Source: Nansenia antarctica (Eukaryota; Chordata; Actinopteri; Argentiniformes; Microstomatidae). Taken from it: a stretch of DNA of 64,000 nucleotides. The DNA lies in the NCBI GenBank assembly GCA_963989245.1, contig OZ022355.1, positions 23,150,809-23,214,808 on the forward strand, written 5' to 3'. A program made the position numbers and the translations under genes. The notes under the pieces are model-generated. The model worked only from the letters and a program-made list of their open reading frames with translations. It did no database searches and was not told where the DNA came from. Position 1 is the first letter of the stretch, and every line of letters begins with the position of its first letter. Shown here piece by piece: positions 10,301 to 20,197 of the stretch.

Positions 10301-13300
10301 CTCCGTTTAGAATGATCAGGTTCTACCTCCGTTTAGAATGATAAGGTTCTATCTCCGTTTAGAATGATCAGGTTCTATCTCCGTTTAGGGCAGTTCAGAG
10401 ATATTGAGCGTCAAAGTTTTTACATTCCATTATGTTTTGTGAGATGGAACCTTTGTATTTTATTAATTACTAACTCAAAAATGTCAACATTTTAAAAATA
10501 ACACCACACAGGCGTTAATAAACACCTAATGGATCAGATTATGTAAAAAACTAAATTTCGTCAAAAATGGAGATAGAACCTTTTAATTCTAACGTCACGT
10601 GTTCACATGTTCTTATGTTCACATGTTCAAAAAAGAGTGAGGAATCCCGTGATGAATACAGTGAGAAGACCACCATGTCTCACTCTGACAGTAACACGGT
10701 ATGTTGTACAGATTAGGCATTAGAGCAATGCATCTTAATGAAGATATTGTCTTGAAGTATGCTGTTGCATGGCGTGTAGACTGACACTTGAGTGAAGTTT
10801 AATGTAAATGAAACTGTAAAGATACTTGATGTTCTATAATACAGCTATACAATGTGGTAATGTGTATATGCCTTGTGAACTGTTTATAGAAATTGTAAAC
10901 AATGTGTCAAAGTGTTAATATAATATAATACATACAGTATACATGCATATACATATATAATACATACAGTATACATGCATGTACATATATATGCATATTC
11001 TTATGTTCACATGTTCTCATGTTCACATGTTCAAACAAGAGTGAGGAAGACAGTGAGGAAGGTGTGATACCAAGGTTGAAGTTGAAGACAGAAAGCCTGG
11101 TGAATCGAATGATGGAACGATATCCAACGATAATACTATCACTGAATCAAAAGATTAAAGATCAGGAGGTAGTGATTTGGGCGTTACATGAAGAAGTGCT
11201 GAAGAGGAAGAGTGCTGAAGATTCAACATTCAAGATTCAAGATTTATTTATTGATAGAAGGGACAAGGAAAACCTGGGAAAGGAAGAGCGACAGGTGGAG
11301 ATCCTCCCTGAAAGAGACGCGGAGAACACGGAGAGGGAGAGAATGCAGAGAGAGGCAGAGCAAGAAATGGAGAGGAAGAGAAAGGAGGAGGAGGAGGAGG
11401 AACGGAAGAGAGAGATCGATAGATTGATAAGAGAAGAAGAACAAATGATAGAGATGGAGAGAGAGGAGGATGGGAAGAAAGAGATCGATAGATTGATAAG
11501 AGAAGAAGAACAAATGATAGAGATGGAGAGAGAGGAGGAAAGGACAAAAGCCGAAAAGCAGGCAGCAATTAGAAAAAGACAGATGCAACAAGAAAAGCAA
11601 AAACTGTTAGAGAGAGACAGAATGCAGAGAGAGGAGCAAAAAGAAATGGAGAGGAAGAGAAAGGAGGAGGAGGAGGAAGAAAGGCAGAAAGCTGAAAAGC
11701 CTGAAGAGACAGTTAAGAACTCTTGGGAGAGACCGACACAAAAGAGAAGAGAGGGGGGGACCATCCAGGCATGGGGGACCATCCAGGCAAGAGCAGAGAG
11801 GGGGGGACCATCCAGGGAGAGAGAGTTGCGTTTGAGAGGACGAGAAGACAGAGAGAGGATGTGGAAGAGAAAGAGAGAGGAGGAAAGGAAGAGAGATATC
11901 GTTAGATTAGAACAACAAAAACTAGAAAAAGAAGAACAGTTAGAGAGAGAGAGAATCCAGAAGGAGGAGGGGCAACAGATGAAACAGTTGGAAGAGCAGA
12001 ACAACAGGGCAATGGAGGATGAAAAAAAGAAAACCCCTGAGAAAGAGGGAAATGGAATGGAGGCACAGAAAGACAAGAGCATCTGGAGAAGAGCCTTCAA
12101 TTTCATTAATGAGAAGCAGAAGGAGAACAATCTCCAGAGGATTCAGAGGACCTACCAGAGAGAGGAGGAGGAGGGTCACAACACCTACATCCAACGTAAG
12201 TGTAGTATTTCTACCTTCTGAAATGAATGAATGAATGAATAATAATAACAACTTTTTATTTGTATAGCGCTTTTCCTGCAAACGTTGCAGCTCAAAGTGC
12301 TCCAATCATTATATAATCATCATTTAATTATTTAGTCATTTAAAGGCAATATTAAAAAGATGGGTTTTTAGTCTTGACTTATATATATTATATACTCATA
12401 TTTGCTGAAGTTGCATCCCTAATGTAAACTGGCAGTGAATTCCACAATTTGGGTGCATAAAATGAGAATGCAGCCTCACCAAATCTCTTCTTTTGTACAT
12501 GTGGTACTCAGAGAAAATGATCTTTATTGTCATTGCGACAGGTACAACAAAATTCAAATGCAAACCCTAGGTGCTAACAAACAAACACAGTCCTAAGATA
12601 AAAAAAACTAAACAAGAATGAGACATAAATAGGGGGGGATATAAATAAAAATAGGGGGATAAGTGATCGGTAGACATCTGAGAATGTATCTATTATGTGA
12701 ACTTCTATACTTCTATACACTATATGGCCTAAATGATGGCTAGGACTGGTGATATCACGCGAAAGGTTCTTTATATTCAAATCTGCAGACATACACTAGT
12801 GATCACTTTCTTTTCAATAAAACGAGCTATTAGATATTCACTTTCAATTCAATGTACAATTCGTATTTCTCAAAAAACAACAAACTGTCAACTTATATGA
12901 TTACCCATTTGGTTAATACAACAGAAATGTACTTATTTTTAACTATCAATCAATCATGTAACATATTAATCAATCTCTTTTAACTGCCAATCAATAATGT
13001 AACATATTAATCAATCTCTTTTAACTGTCAATCAATCATGTAACATATTAATCAATCTATTCTCTTTTAACTGTCAATCAATAATGTAACATATTAATCA
13101 ATCATGTAACGTATAAAGTTACAACAGCAAGGCCTGACAATTAGCAATTTCTCGGATCAGTTACTGTCAACGTTTTGTTAGGTGTTCTATTCTATTCTAA
13201 ACTTCGTACCTTTGGATATCGTCCTTTTCTCTGCCAGGTATCCCCACGTCTGGGGGCTTAATCTCGACGTGCACCCGGGCCCAGCGAGAGCAGGAGAAGA

Positions 13301-13826
13301 GAGCCGAGCTCTTAAAGAGGGAGAGGAACAGACAGAAGAGGGAGGACAAATGGAATAAGATCCAGGAGGAAAAAGCAGAGAAGAAGAGTGCCAAGACTCA
13401 GAAGGAGGAGGAGCGCTATGAGAAGTGGGCTGCTCATAAGAGAGACCGGAGGCTGGAGGCGGTGGAGAGTGGCGCTGGAGAATTCTATACCGAGGAGATG
13501 GCAGGGGACCCAGAGGCAGCTAGGTTTCCAGACCGGAAGATGACAATTTGGCAGAAAAGAAAGTTGAGGTGAGAAATGCAGGTTGGAAGTACGATGCACA
13601 GACATTTCAAACACACATGTTCTTTAATTTATATAAAATGTGACCAAGACTGTTGAGTATGAGGGGCTTGTTGAGGTGTTTGGCTCAACAACAACAACAA
13701 CAAAAAAGTTGGTTGTCTAATGTTGTCACGTGTCTATGTGAGAGTCCTATGGCTAATTATCTCTCCACTTCTGTCTTTCTGTCATCTTCCCCCAGACTGA
13801 AAGCTTTTCTGAAGATTGAAGATTGA
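6688..13826 (+). CDS. Predicted seven-exon charge-rich coiled-coil protein, family not recognised
   Basis: Exons: 6688-6705, 8062-8124, 8464-8742, 10636-10698, 11040-12195, 13238-13568, 13796-13826. Together they total 1941 nt, exactly 647 codons including the TGA at 13824-13826. Donors are ACG|GTATGT (first four), AAC|GTAAGT and GAG|GTGAGA; the clear acceptors are CTGCCAG (13237) and CCCCCAG (13795). The first four introns are phase 0 with weak CAAAAAAG/CAAACAAG acceptors, so those exons are less certain. The long exon encodes Glu/Arg/Lys-rich heptad-like sequence (for example REIDRLIREEEQMIEMEREE, present twice with a 23-residue period). The last exons encode more coiled coil and end in KAFLKIED. 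No catalytic domain or signal peptide is seen. Trichohyalin-like similarity would be due to composition. AATAAA follows at 13862. I do not recognise the family. Confidence 0.55.
6821..6920. repeat. tRNA-like inverted repeat (28-bp arms)
   Basis: Bases 6827-6854 and 6893-6920 are perfect reverse complements of 28 nt with a 38-nt loop. On each arm one strand reads GGGGTTCGACTC, close to the RNA polymerase III B-box GGTTCGANTCC, and the minus strand also has TTGGTAGTGG like part of an A box. It is absent from the matching position of the second duplicate (8743-9100), so it was probably inserted or grown after the duplication. It does not fold as a complete tRNA (the anticodon stem is not seen). 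Confidence 0.75.
7139..7260 (+). repeat. 19-bp tandem repeat CTTAGAGTCCTTAGCAACG
   Basis: Six to seven copies, one of them shortened in the middle (CCCTTAGTCC). Present only in copy 1 of the gene duplication. Confidence 0.9.
7303..7361. repeat. (AT)n microsatellite
   Basis: About 28 AT units inside intron 1 of the predicted coiled-coil gene. Confidence 0.95.
7443..7575 (+). repeat. 38-bp tandem repeat, about 3 copies
   Basis: The unit begins CAGACCCTGGTCTCTGTATT and ends with TGTATGGTTGTAAACT. The same array has about six copies at 9780-9985 in the other duplicate, so it changed copy number after the duplication. Confidence 0.9.
7785..8018. mobile_element. MITE with TTAGAA...AGGTTCTATCTCC terminal repeats, copy 1
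   Basis: The left end reads TTAGAATGATCAGGTTCTAT then CTCC, and the right end is its imperfect reverse complement (GGAGATAGAACC...TTCTAA). It is 234 bp with no coding capacity. The family is not identified. Confidence 0.6.
9493..9600. repeat. Foldback with telomere-like motifs (38-bp perfect arms)
   Basis: Arms 9493-9530 and 9563-9600 are perfect reverse complements with a 32-nt loop. The arms begin TGTTACGGTACATGTGGG and end ACTAGGGTTAGGGTTAG. Both flanks are TA-rich. There is no coding capacity, and the block is missing from the other duplicate. Confidence 0.95.
9780..9985 (+). repeat. 38-bp tandem repeat, about 6 copies
   Basis: Expanded counterpart of the array at 7443-7575, with units differing by CTCAGACC/CCCAGACC and CTCT/GTCT/GCCT. 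Confidence 0.9.
10229..10592. mobile_element. MITE copy 2 with its left terminus amplified six-fold
   Basis: Same element as 7785-8018, but the left end TTTAGAATGATCAGGTTCTA... is present as six tandem 26-bp units (10229-10385) with TATCTCC/TACCTCC and ATCAG/AGAAG/ATAAG variants. The right end is single. Confidence 0.7.
12229..12520 (-). mobile_element. 5'-truncated L2-type LINE, third copy
   Basis: It shares the 3' UTR (GCGCTTTTCCTGCAAACGTT in plus orientation) and the decayed ORF2 end with the copies at 5029 and 5937. It lies in the intron between exons 5 and 6 of the coiled-coil gene. A TATATATTATATA insertion interrupts the homology near 12380. Confidence 0.7.
12516..12565 (-). mobile_element. 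3' end of a second LINE type
   Basis: TCTTTATTGTCATTGCGACA then GGTACAACAAAATTC is, on the minus strand, the AATTTTGTTGTACC..AATGACAATAAAG end seen on the LINE at 38032-39014. Only the extreme 3' end is present. Confidence 0.45.
12935..13112 (+). repeat. About 54-bp tandem repeat (CAATCATGTAACATATTAAT)
   Basis: Four imperfect copies containing TCAATCA, ATGTAACATATTAATCAATC and TCTTTTAACTG. Intronic position in the predicted gene. Confidence 0.8.
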
Positions 13827-13861
13827 AGATGCGATGCAGCCACTAACTGGTAGACAAAACA

Positions 13862-13867
13862 AATAAA
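13862..13867 (+). terminator. Polyadenylation signal AATAAA of the coiled-coil gene
   Basis: A canonical hexamer lies 36 nt after the predicted stop codon, which supports 13796-13826 as the terminal exon. Confidence 0.55.
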
Positions 13868-14054
13868 GCAACAAAGTTAATTAATATTAGTGAATTAATT
13901 AGTGGAAACCCCACTGACTAGCCATCCAATTCAATTGTTTCTTTTTGGATTCTGTCCAGGAGATAACACAGTGTTTTACCACATCTGATGCCACCCATAG
14001 TACTTCTACTTCTTTTTGTTTCTCTGAATGGTGGTTATATGACAGTTTCCCATT

Positions 14055-14398
14055 TCTTTCTTTCTTATTTATTTATTTTTCTTTCTTTCTTATTTCACGT
14101 TTGTTGGACACTGCAAGGTCTATTGAGCTGCAGGGGTTGCGTAGTAGTGGGCAGACAAGGCAGTGCTCCAGACCATGGTCTGCCCATTTCTTTCTTTCTT
14201 TCTTATTTATTTTCATTCTTTATTTATTTATTTTTCTCTCTTTCTTATTTATCTTCTTTCTTTCTTTCTTATTTATTTTCTTTCTTTATTATTCATTTTT
14301 CTTTCTTTCTTATTTATTTATTTATTTTTCTCTCTTTCTTATTTATTTATTTTCTTTTTTTCTTTCTTATTTATTTTCTTTCTTTCTTTCTTATTTAG
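14055..14398 (+). repeat. TTTC/TTTA pyrimidine-rich simple repeat
   Basis: Runs of TTTCTTTCTTATTTATTTAT surround an approximately 80-nt non-repetitive insert (14098-14185). Long Phe/Leu/Ser frames here are artefacts of the repeat. Confidence 0.9.
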
Positions 14399-14739
14399 AG
14401 AGTTTTCCACTGAGCCCATGGTGCTTCTGGGCCAGGTGGAGGGGCTTCAGTGGGGTTAGGGTTAGGGTTCCTCTAGGCATGCTAAAAAACATACTAAACA
14501 TCTAGTAAAATCAAATTTTACGAAAGGTGTCATTTTCAAGATGGCTGTCGCGATCTTCAAATGGCTATATCTCCACTTCTGTACAACTTAGACAGGTAGG
14601 GTTGGTGTCTAACCCTAGGTTTTATGGGTCAAGGAATACAATTCAATCAGTGAAATTACCATTAGTTAATTCTTTTTTAACAAATCATATATGGGAATTG
14701 ATTTCACCATTCAAATCAGCATGAATGTAAACTATTACT

Positions 14740-14935
14740 GTAGACAGACAGACTGTTAGCTGGTACAGATAGACAGACAGACTGTTAGCTGGTACAGACA
14801 GACAGACTGTTAGCTGGTACAGACAGACAGACAGACAGACAGACTGTTTGTCTCAGACAGACAGACAGACTGTTAGCTGGTACAGACATACAGACAGACT
14901 GTTAGCTGGTACAGACAGACAGACTGTTAGCTGGT

Positions 14936-14981
<46 letters not shown>

Positions 14982-15052
14982 TGTTAGCTGGTACAGACAG
15001 ACAGACAGACAGACAGACTGTTAGCTGGTACAGATAGACAGACACTGCGTGA
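14740..15052 (+). repeat. CAGA/CTGTTAGCTGGTA minisatellite
   Basis: Units of CTGTTAGCTGGTACAGACAG with variable numbers of CAGA. A short CAGA/GATA continuation lies at 15229-15260. The same words occur inverted at 16651-16668 and 17265-17297, on the other side of the piggyBac copy. Confidence 0.9.
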
Positions 15053-16476
15053 CTATCGCTTACAGCTGTTGTTTCATGTGGTGCTGTTGATTTTCTCTTG
15101 GTTTTTCGGTGGACTGAATTGGTCCCCAGCATCTGGTCAGAGGTGTGGACTCCTCCCATGAACTTGTTATACTGAGACACTGCTGTGGGTCTGGGGATAG
15201 GGACCCTCTGCTTCCGCCCGTCACCTAGATAGATAGACAGGCAGACAGACAGATAGATAGGTTAGTTGCAGCATACACATACTGATCCTCAGGAAAATCC
15301 ACACAACACAAAATAAATCATATGGTAGGCACAATATCAATACCTGTCTTCTGCCAGCGCAAGACTGTCTCCCCACTGTACACACTGTGGATGGATGTAA
15401 GGAGGGAGACCTCTCTTGTGTCCATCCACTTCACAAATAAAAGGTCACCTTCCCTAATCCACCGGATTGTGCCTCTCGGTGACCTTTTATTCAGAGCATT
15501 TTCCAGTGTGGATGAAACAGCCACTCTTCCCTGCCTGTATGTCCCACAGGCCCCAAAGCCCTGCTGACCCAGGTGCCTGAAGAGGAGGGGACTGGTGTAG
15601 AAATTGTCACAGTATACAATGTAGCCAGACCCCAGGAACTGTTTGTTGACCAGCGACGCCACCACGTCAAAGGACAGCCCCTTCACCGACGCAAACTTGT
15701 TCTTTCCTGTATATAATCTGAAGTCAACGGTGTAGCCATTGATGTCAGCAAGAACAAAGAATTGTATGCCCCACTTGGTAGACTTGGCCTTCATATATTG
15801 CTTGATGGACACTCTGGCCTTCGTAGCCACCATCCGTTCATCCACTGAGATGTGCTGCTTCGGTTGGTAAATGCTCATGCACCGATTCCTCATCGTCTCA
15901 AGTAGGGGCTGGAGGCGTTGGAGAGGGTTATATTCCTCTGTGCCCCTTTTCTCGTCGTTGGAAGCGTCTTCGTCCGGGTCACTCATATGGAGGTTATCTG
16001 AAACAGCCATGAACCTATCTCTGGCCATGACAGTGCCAGGAAAGGAGACGTCAAATCTGGTGTTCTTCCTCCAAAAGTCAACCCTCTTTGGCAATTTTAT
16101 GACTGCCATGTACAGCAGCATCCCCAGGTAGATTCTCAACTCCTCTACTTCAATGTTCTTGCAGAGGAACTTCTTCCCCTTATCTTTGTTCCTCAGAGCA
16201 TTCTTGTTGGTGTTGGTACACAACACTCTGAGGACTTCCAGGTCAAAAAAGTGGGAGAATATCTCCCCTGGCATTGGTCTCCCAACATTGAGTGGTGGTT
16301 GGACACCAGGCTTTCTTTTTGGAGTAAACCGTGGCTGCTGAGGTGTTATGTCAGCGTCTTCCAGGGTTTTCCAAGCTGATGTACTGTTGGGCTGGCGAAT
16401 TGGTGACCGGCTACGAGCATCACCGGCACCAGCATCTCCACGGCCCCGACTGTTCTCTGTCCCAGCAGAAGACGTC
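15053..16476 (-). pseudogene. piggyBac transposase (PGBD-like), 3'-truncated
   Basis: The main exon (16476 down to 15344) starts after a TTTTTAG acceptor and encodes the DDE_Tnp_1_7 core: MPGEIFSHFFDLEVLRVL, then SVDERMV with the first catalytic Asp and VYCDNFYTSP with the second. A 119-nt intron (donor GACAG|GTATTG, acceptor CTATCTAG) leads to an exon starting at 15224 that holds the third Asp in YNKFMGGVHTSDQM. That frame runs past SVHRKTKR into unrelated sequence and the GACA array, so the C-terminal third and the Cys-rich tail are lost. Piggybac enzymes cut and paste DNA at TTAA sites. The core looks well preserved, with no stop in the main exon, but no terminal repeats or TTAA duplication were found. 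Confidence 0.8.
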
Positions 16477-16668
16477 CTAAAAAGAGATAATGAGAAAGTG
16501 AAATCAATATCTGTAGTAGGCTCTATTTACTAAAACACACACACTGTTGAGGCCACTGCAAGTTTGAAGATATTCAATGTGATATAACACCTTCAGCAAG
16601 AAGGTTGTCTCAGCTTCATTGCCTGTAAACACCTGAACGTCTGTCCCCAACTGTCTGTCTGTACCAGC

Positions 16669-17160
16669 CAGTGTTGTAGTCGAGTCCCTAAATCTCGAGT
16701 CCGAGTCGAGTCCGAGTCCCCAGTGTTCAAGTCCGAGTCGAGTCACGAGTCACCAAAGAAGAGAATGCTCGAGTCCGAGTCAAGTCCGAGTCCTTCATGC
16801 TCTAGTCCGAGTCACAAGTCCTGAAAATCAGGACTCGAGTCCGAGTCACGAGTCTGTGAGCAGCCAGCCAGTCAGCCATCTAGCCAGCCAGCCATACATA
16901 ATATGCGTTTACATAATATATTACACTTAGCAGAGGTCTTGTTAGAGCTTGATGTAAAATCTCTGAAGGCAAAGCGCACGATTCTTGGCGCCTCAGTCGG
17001 CATCTTAGCAGTAACTGTAACAGGATTCAACGCCGGTGAATCCACATGTAGGTGGAATACGTGCCTGTCCTTGCAGGGACTTGAATAATGTTACGGTAAC
17101 AAAGCTATCAATGTCTTATGCCAAATGATTAGTGCCTGCCTATTATTAAAAAACATTATT

Positions 17161-17198
<38 letters not shown>

Positions 17199-17264
17199 TC
17201 ACCAAAGAAGGGAATGCTCGAGTCCGAGTCCTCCATGCTCTGTGACTCGAGTACTACAACACTG
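16669..17264. mobile_element. hAT MITE, 596 bp, 8-bp TSD GTACCAGC
   Basis: The left end is CAGTGTTGTAGTCGAGTC and the right end is its complement, ending GAGTACTACAACACTG. GTACCAGC flanks it at 16661-16668 and 17265-17272, the 8-bp duplication diagnostic of hAT. Subterminal regions are filled with GAGTCCGAGTC repeats in both orientations, and (AT)n lies at 17166-17193. It carries no transposase. The target lies in the GTACCAGCTAACAGTCTGTC array. Confidence 0.93.
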
Positions 17265-17411
17265 GTACCAGCTAACAGTCTGTCTGTCTGTCTGTACGTG
17301 ACGGGGGAGTAAAGACCGATGTTTATTTCTGTCTAATATACGGGTGCGCGAAAGTGTGTGTGTGTCTGAGGGGCATTTGACTCGCCGACCCGACCTGCTG
17401 AAGAAGGCGCA

Positions 17412-17723
17412 ATGTTAGCGTTCTGGTCGTTTTTTACTGTGTCGAAAGATGACACTCGAGTTGCAGTATGTAGTACGTGCACCGGTGAAGTAATGCGAGG
17501 AGGATGCCGTGTCAAATCTTATAACAGCACCAATTTGATCACTCATTTAAGGAACAAACATCCAGAGGTTTACAAAGAATATGAGAAAAAAGCTAACGTT
17601 AAGAAGCAGTGGAAAACACCAACCGCGTTGGGAGCCCAATACAACAAGCACTCGATAAAACAAAGCCATTTGCCACGTGTAAAGTTTAGAAAAAAATCAT
17701 CCAACACATTGATCTCAGTTTGA
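17412..17723 (+). pseudogene. BED zinc-finger N-terminus of a hAT transposase
   Basis: The frame encodes AVCSTCTGEVM, then NSTNLITHLRNKHPEVY, the C-x2-C...H-x4-H BED finger found at the start of many hAT transposases, where it binds terminal repeats. It ends in a stop at 17721-17723, and a later in-frame piece resumes after the LTR remnant (18440-18526, DSAKAKSISSKIMEMISLDD). The catalytic domain is missing, so it is a dead fragment. Confidence 0.7.
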
Positions 17724-17822
17724 CTCTTTAGTGAACGTTTCCACCAGGCTTACATGTCAATTCCTGCTGTCATGGCTCAATTAGCACAACAACTAAACCA
17801 CTCGCGCTGCTTCTCTATCTAT

Positions 17823-18450
17823 TGTTACGCTTGCCTGGCCAAATATACTAAACAATACATTACATCCAATCCAACCAAAACCCAAGAACTATAAACAATA
17901 ACCATGCGGGTCTCCCAATATAGAGTTGGACACATCCAACAATCCAATCCCGAATATCAACTATGAAAAGGGAGAGAATATTGCTCTCCCCAAATTCACT
18001 CCCGGACGAGCACCCAATTTGTTACGCTTGCCTGGCTCTTGACAAGGTGACAAAAAGGGAGACGACACATGGATAACAATAATAGGAGATTTATTAACGT
18101 AAATAATGTAGAATTGAAATAATGATAAAGAAAATAGTAACGACAACCAAAAACGGCTGCTGGTCGACAAGGAAGAGAGAGAGCATGAATCTAAACCCAC
18201 TCTTTAAGGTTCCTGGGATAATTAGCATGATCAACCACACCTGAGCCCATCTGGAAGGTCGACAGGACAACAGGTGTAATAGCGCCCACTATAGGACCAA
18301 GTGTGGATGGTCACACTATCAAGTGTGTCTTGCTCTAGAGGAGTAAAACATATAGCGCCCTCTCTAGGTCGGAACTAAACATTACCAACTCACTGAATAG
18401 AATGAACATAATGTTGACTGTGAACCATAGACATGACACCAAGGACAGCG
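17823..18450 (-). mobile_element. LTR-retroelement remnant with tRNA-Pro-like primer site
   Basis: On the minus strand an LTR-like segment ends GCCAGGCAAGCGTAACA at 18022 and is followed by TTGGGTGCTCGTCCGGGAGT, close to the tRNA-Pro primer site used by gamma-type retroviruses and many class I elements. After about 180 bp of leader, the same GCCAGGCAAGCGTAACA end recurs at 17824-17840, where hAT-derived sequence resumes. This fits a 5' LTR plus leader joined to the last bases of the 3' LTR by internal deletion. No gag, pol or env is present. The upstream LTR edge is not resolved. Confidence 0.5.
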
Positions 18451-18526
18451 CAAAGGCTAAGTCAATTTCAAGCAAGATAATGGAGATGATCTCTCTTGAT
18501 GACACTGACAATAAATTGCAGTAAAC
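18440..18526 (+). pseudogene. Downstream piece of the BED-hAT transposase
   Basis: Reads TKDSAKAKSISSKIMEMISL and DD, then a stop. This matches the region after the BED finger of hAT transposases. It is separated from 17412-17723 by the LTR remnant. Confidence 0.5.
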
Positions 18527-18619
18527 ACTGTATTATAGGGCTTTTCCAAATATGTTTGTAACCCCTGCCATATGGGCGGGGCCTGAGTTCTATTTTAAAT
18601 AAGTGGCGGTATTACCTGT

Positions 18620-18903
18620 AATAATAAACTATTCAAATGATGACGATCGGTGCCTCCATTAACTATGTGGAAGTATTTTAAATAGGACTTCCTTTTTAAT
18701 CCTTTTAATGTATTTATGTTTTAATATATCATATGAATTTTTCCTGGCTACATAGTGTACAGGTTTTTACTTTTGCCTGCTCGCGGCTCTGTCAGTATTG
18801 ATTGATTGATTGACTGATTGACTGAAAATTGTCATTGTGTGAAGCGCATTGAGTTGCATCTTGTAAGAAATGCGCTATACAAATAAAATTTGATTTGATT
18901 TGA
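18620..18903 (+). mobile_element. 5'-truncated L2-type LINE 3' end with 10-bp TSD
   Basis: The element ends GCGCTATACAAATAAAATTT then GATTTGATTTGA, the usual L2-clade 3' UTR and tail. TATTACCTGT flanks it at 18610-18619 and 18904-18913, which fixes both ends. No coding sequence remains. Confidence 0.8.
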
Positions 18904-18913
18904 TATTACCTGT

Positions 18914-19230
18914 TTATGACACAACACAGTGGCTTTAAATGCAAATACCAAAGGGTATATATTTATTTACTAAATGCTACATTTAAAGTGTTGGTAGTCA
19001 ATTATAATGTTAACACAATACAATGTCAACAGACAATATCACAATATTACATAACAAACTATAGACTCAAAGCCTATTCCAATTCCTTTCAAGGAAATAA
19101 ATGTAATGTTTCCAATAAACTCAAAGTCAACTCAAAGGATTCACAATTGTACAATATATCATTAAGTAAAATAAAAAGGTGGGCCCACACTCACACATAC
19201 ACGCACTCTGTAACTCAGTCCATTAACCAG
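18914..19230. other. AT-rich spacer, nothing recognised
   Basis: No conserved frame, RNA gene or repeat family was recognised. It is the flank downstream of the Gypsy-2 3' LTR. Confidence 0.5.
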
Positions 19231-20197
19231 TGTTACCGTTGCAGCTGACGTTGCTTGTGAGCGGGGGGGCCTTGAAACAGATATGGCCACTTCACTCGTT
19301 TACACGAGCCTCAAATAAAAGCACGTGCGTGGTTCAGTACTCACGTAACCTCATGGGGGACTCGTAGGTAAACGAGGGGTTTGAAAGATCCGGAAAAAGA
19401 GGCAGAGATGAGGGGGCATGGGGTCCAGCGTTCTCCCACGAGCGCAGGAGAATGATTGAAGTACACTGGCGCAAAGATTCACTGGACGGTCTCGAGTTAC
19501 CCCAGGCGATTGGAAACGGTCTCCGTGTCCACCGGAGAGCTTTCCTTTTGCTTGGTCTCTCGACTTCCAATTCTGAATTAACAGAATACACTGAGCTACA
19601 AAATCCAATAGCTATTTCGTTTTGATATAGCTAGAAACAATTTAGCACTCAGCAAATGCTAGCAACATGCTAACGTAATTATGCTAAGCTAACCGCTTGC
19701 CGCGATTAGCTCTACAGTCAAATATAACATACTACAACGAGTAGATGTAGCTTATAAACAAACACCAGACATATGTATTTACCTCTGGTAGCTTCAATGT
19801 GCACCAACATCCAAAGGAATAACTGTTCGTTGATTCCCAAATTGTTATACACACAGCATACAGGTCTTACTTCACTCGAAGATGTCCTCAATCATTCTGA
19901 CACGTTACTTAGTGCATAGTATCATTATTAGTACAAAGTCCCGCCCCCTCTATCTCAGCATACATTACAGTTGGCTAGCTCTTCCCGATGGACCAATGAA
20001 ATAAAGAAATGAATGAATGACATTCATATCACGTAGTATAACCAATGAGCGAACTCACATTAGAGCTTGTAAACAAGTACACATTATAAACTTATAACAA
20101 TGTTAATAACCGTGTACATAACCATGAAATTATGCTTATTTATTAAATGGACTTATTTATTGAAATGCTCATAGCTCACTTTAGTAGCTGGGCTACA
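19231..20197 (-). repeat. 3' LTR of Gypsy-2 (about 967 bp)
   Basis: On the minus strand it begins TGTAGCCCAGCTACTAAAG directly after the purine tract AGAAGGGGGAGAG (20210-20198). It probably ends at ...CAACGGTAACA (19231), a TG...CA pair. The right edge is secure; the 19231 edge rests on the terminal dinucleotide only. A GAG|GTAAATA donor-like and TTTTGTAG acceptor-like pair exist inside, but no spliced copy of them was found. Confidence 0.6.

Larger units (their letters stand above)
8743..11330 (+). repeat. Tandem duplication, copy 2
   Basis: Second copy of 6706-8742, longer because of more 38-bp repeats, an amplified MITE end, and the foldback at 9493-9600. The join at 8737-8743 (AACACGG then TATGTT) fuses exon-3 sequence, seen uninterrupted at 11325-11345, to intron-1 sequence, seen at 6706. 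Confidence 0.9.

Noticed and set aside
11237..12130. Minus-strand Ser/Leu/Phe frames opposite the coiled-coil exon
   Set aside because: Shadow frames of a Glu/Lys/Arg-rich coding strand.
13945..14505. 186-codon Phe/Leu/Ser frame resembling a membrane protein
   Set aside because: It is a translation of TTTC/TTTA microsatellite; neighbouring frames give the same kind of product.
16903..17088. 61-codon ORF in the hAT MITE
   Set aside because: No recognisable domain; it lies inside a non-autonomous element.
19231..20197. A-intron-B plus spliced-copy design in the Gypsy-2 LTR
   Set aside because: Donor-like and acceptor-like sites exist, but no downstream fused copy of the flanking sequence was found.
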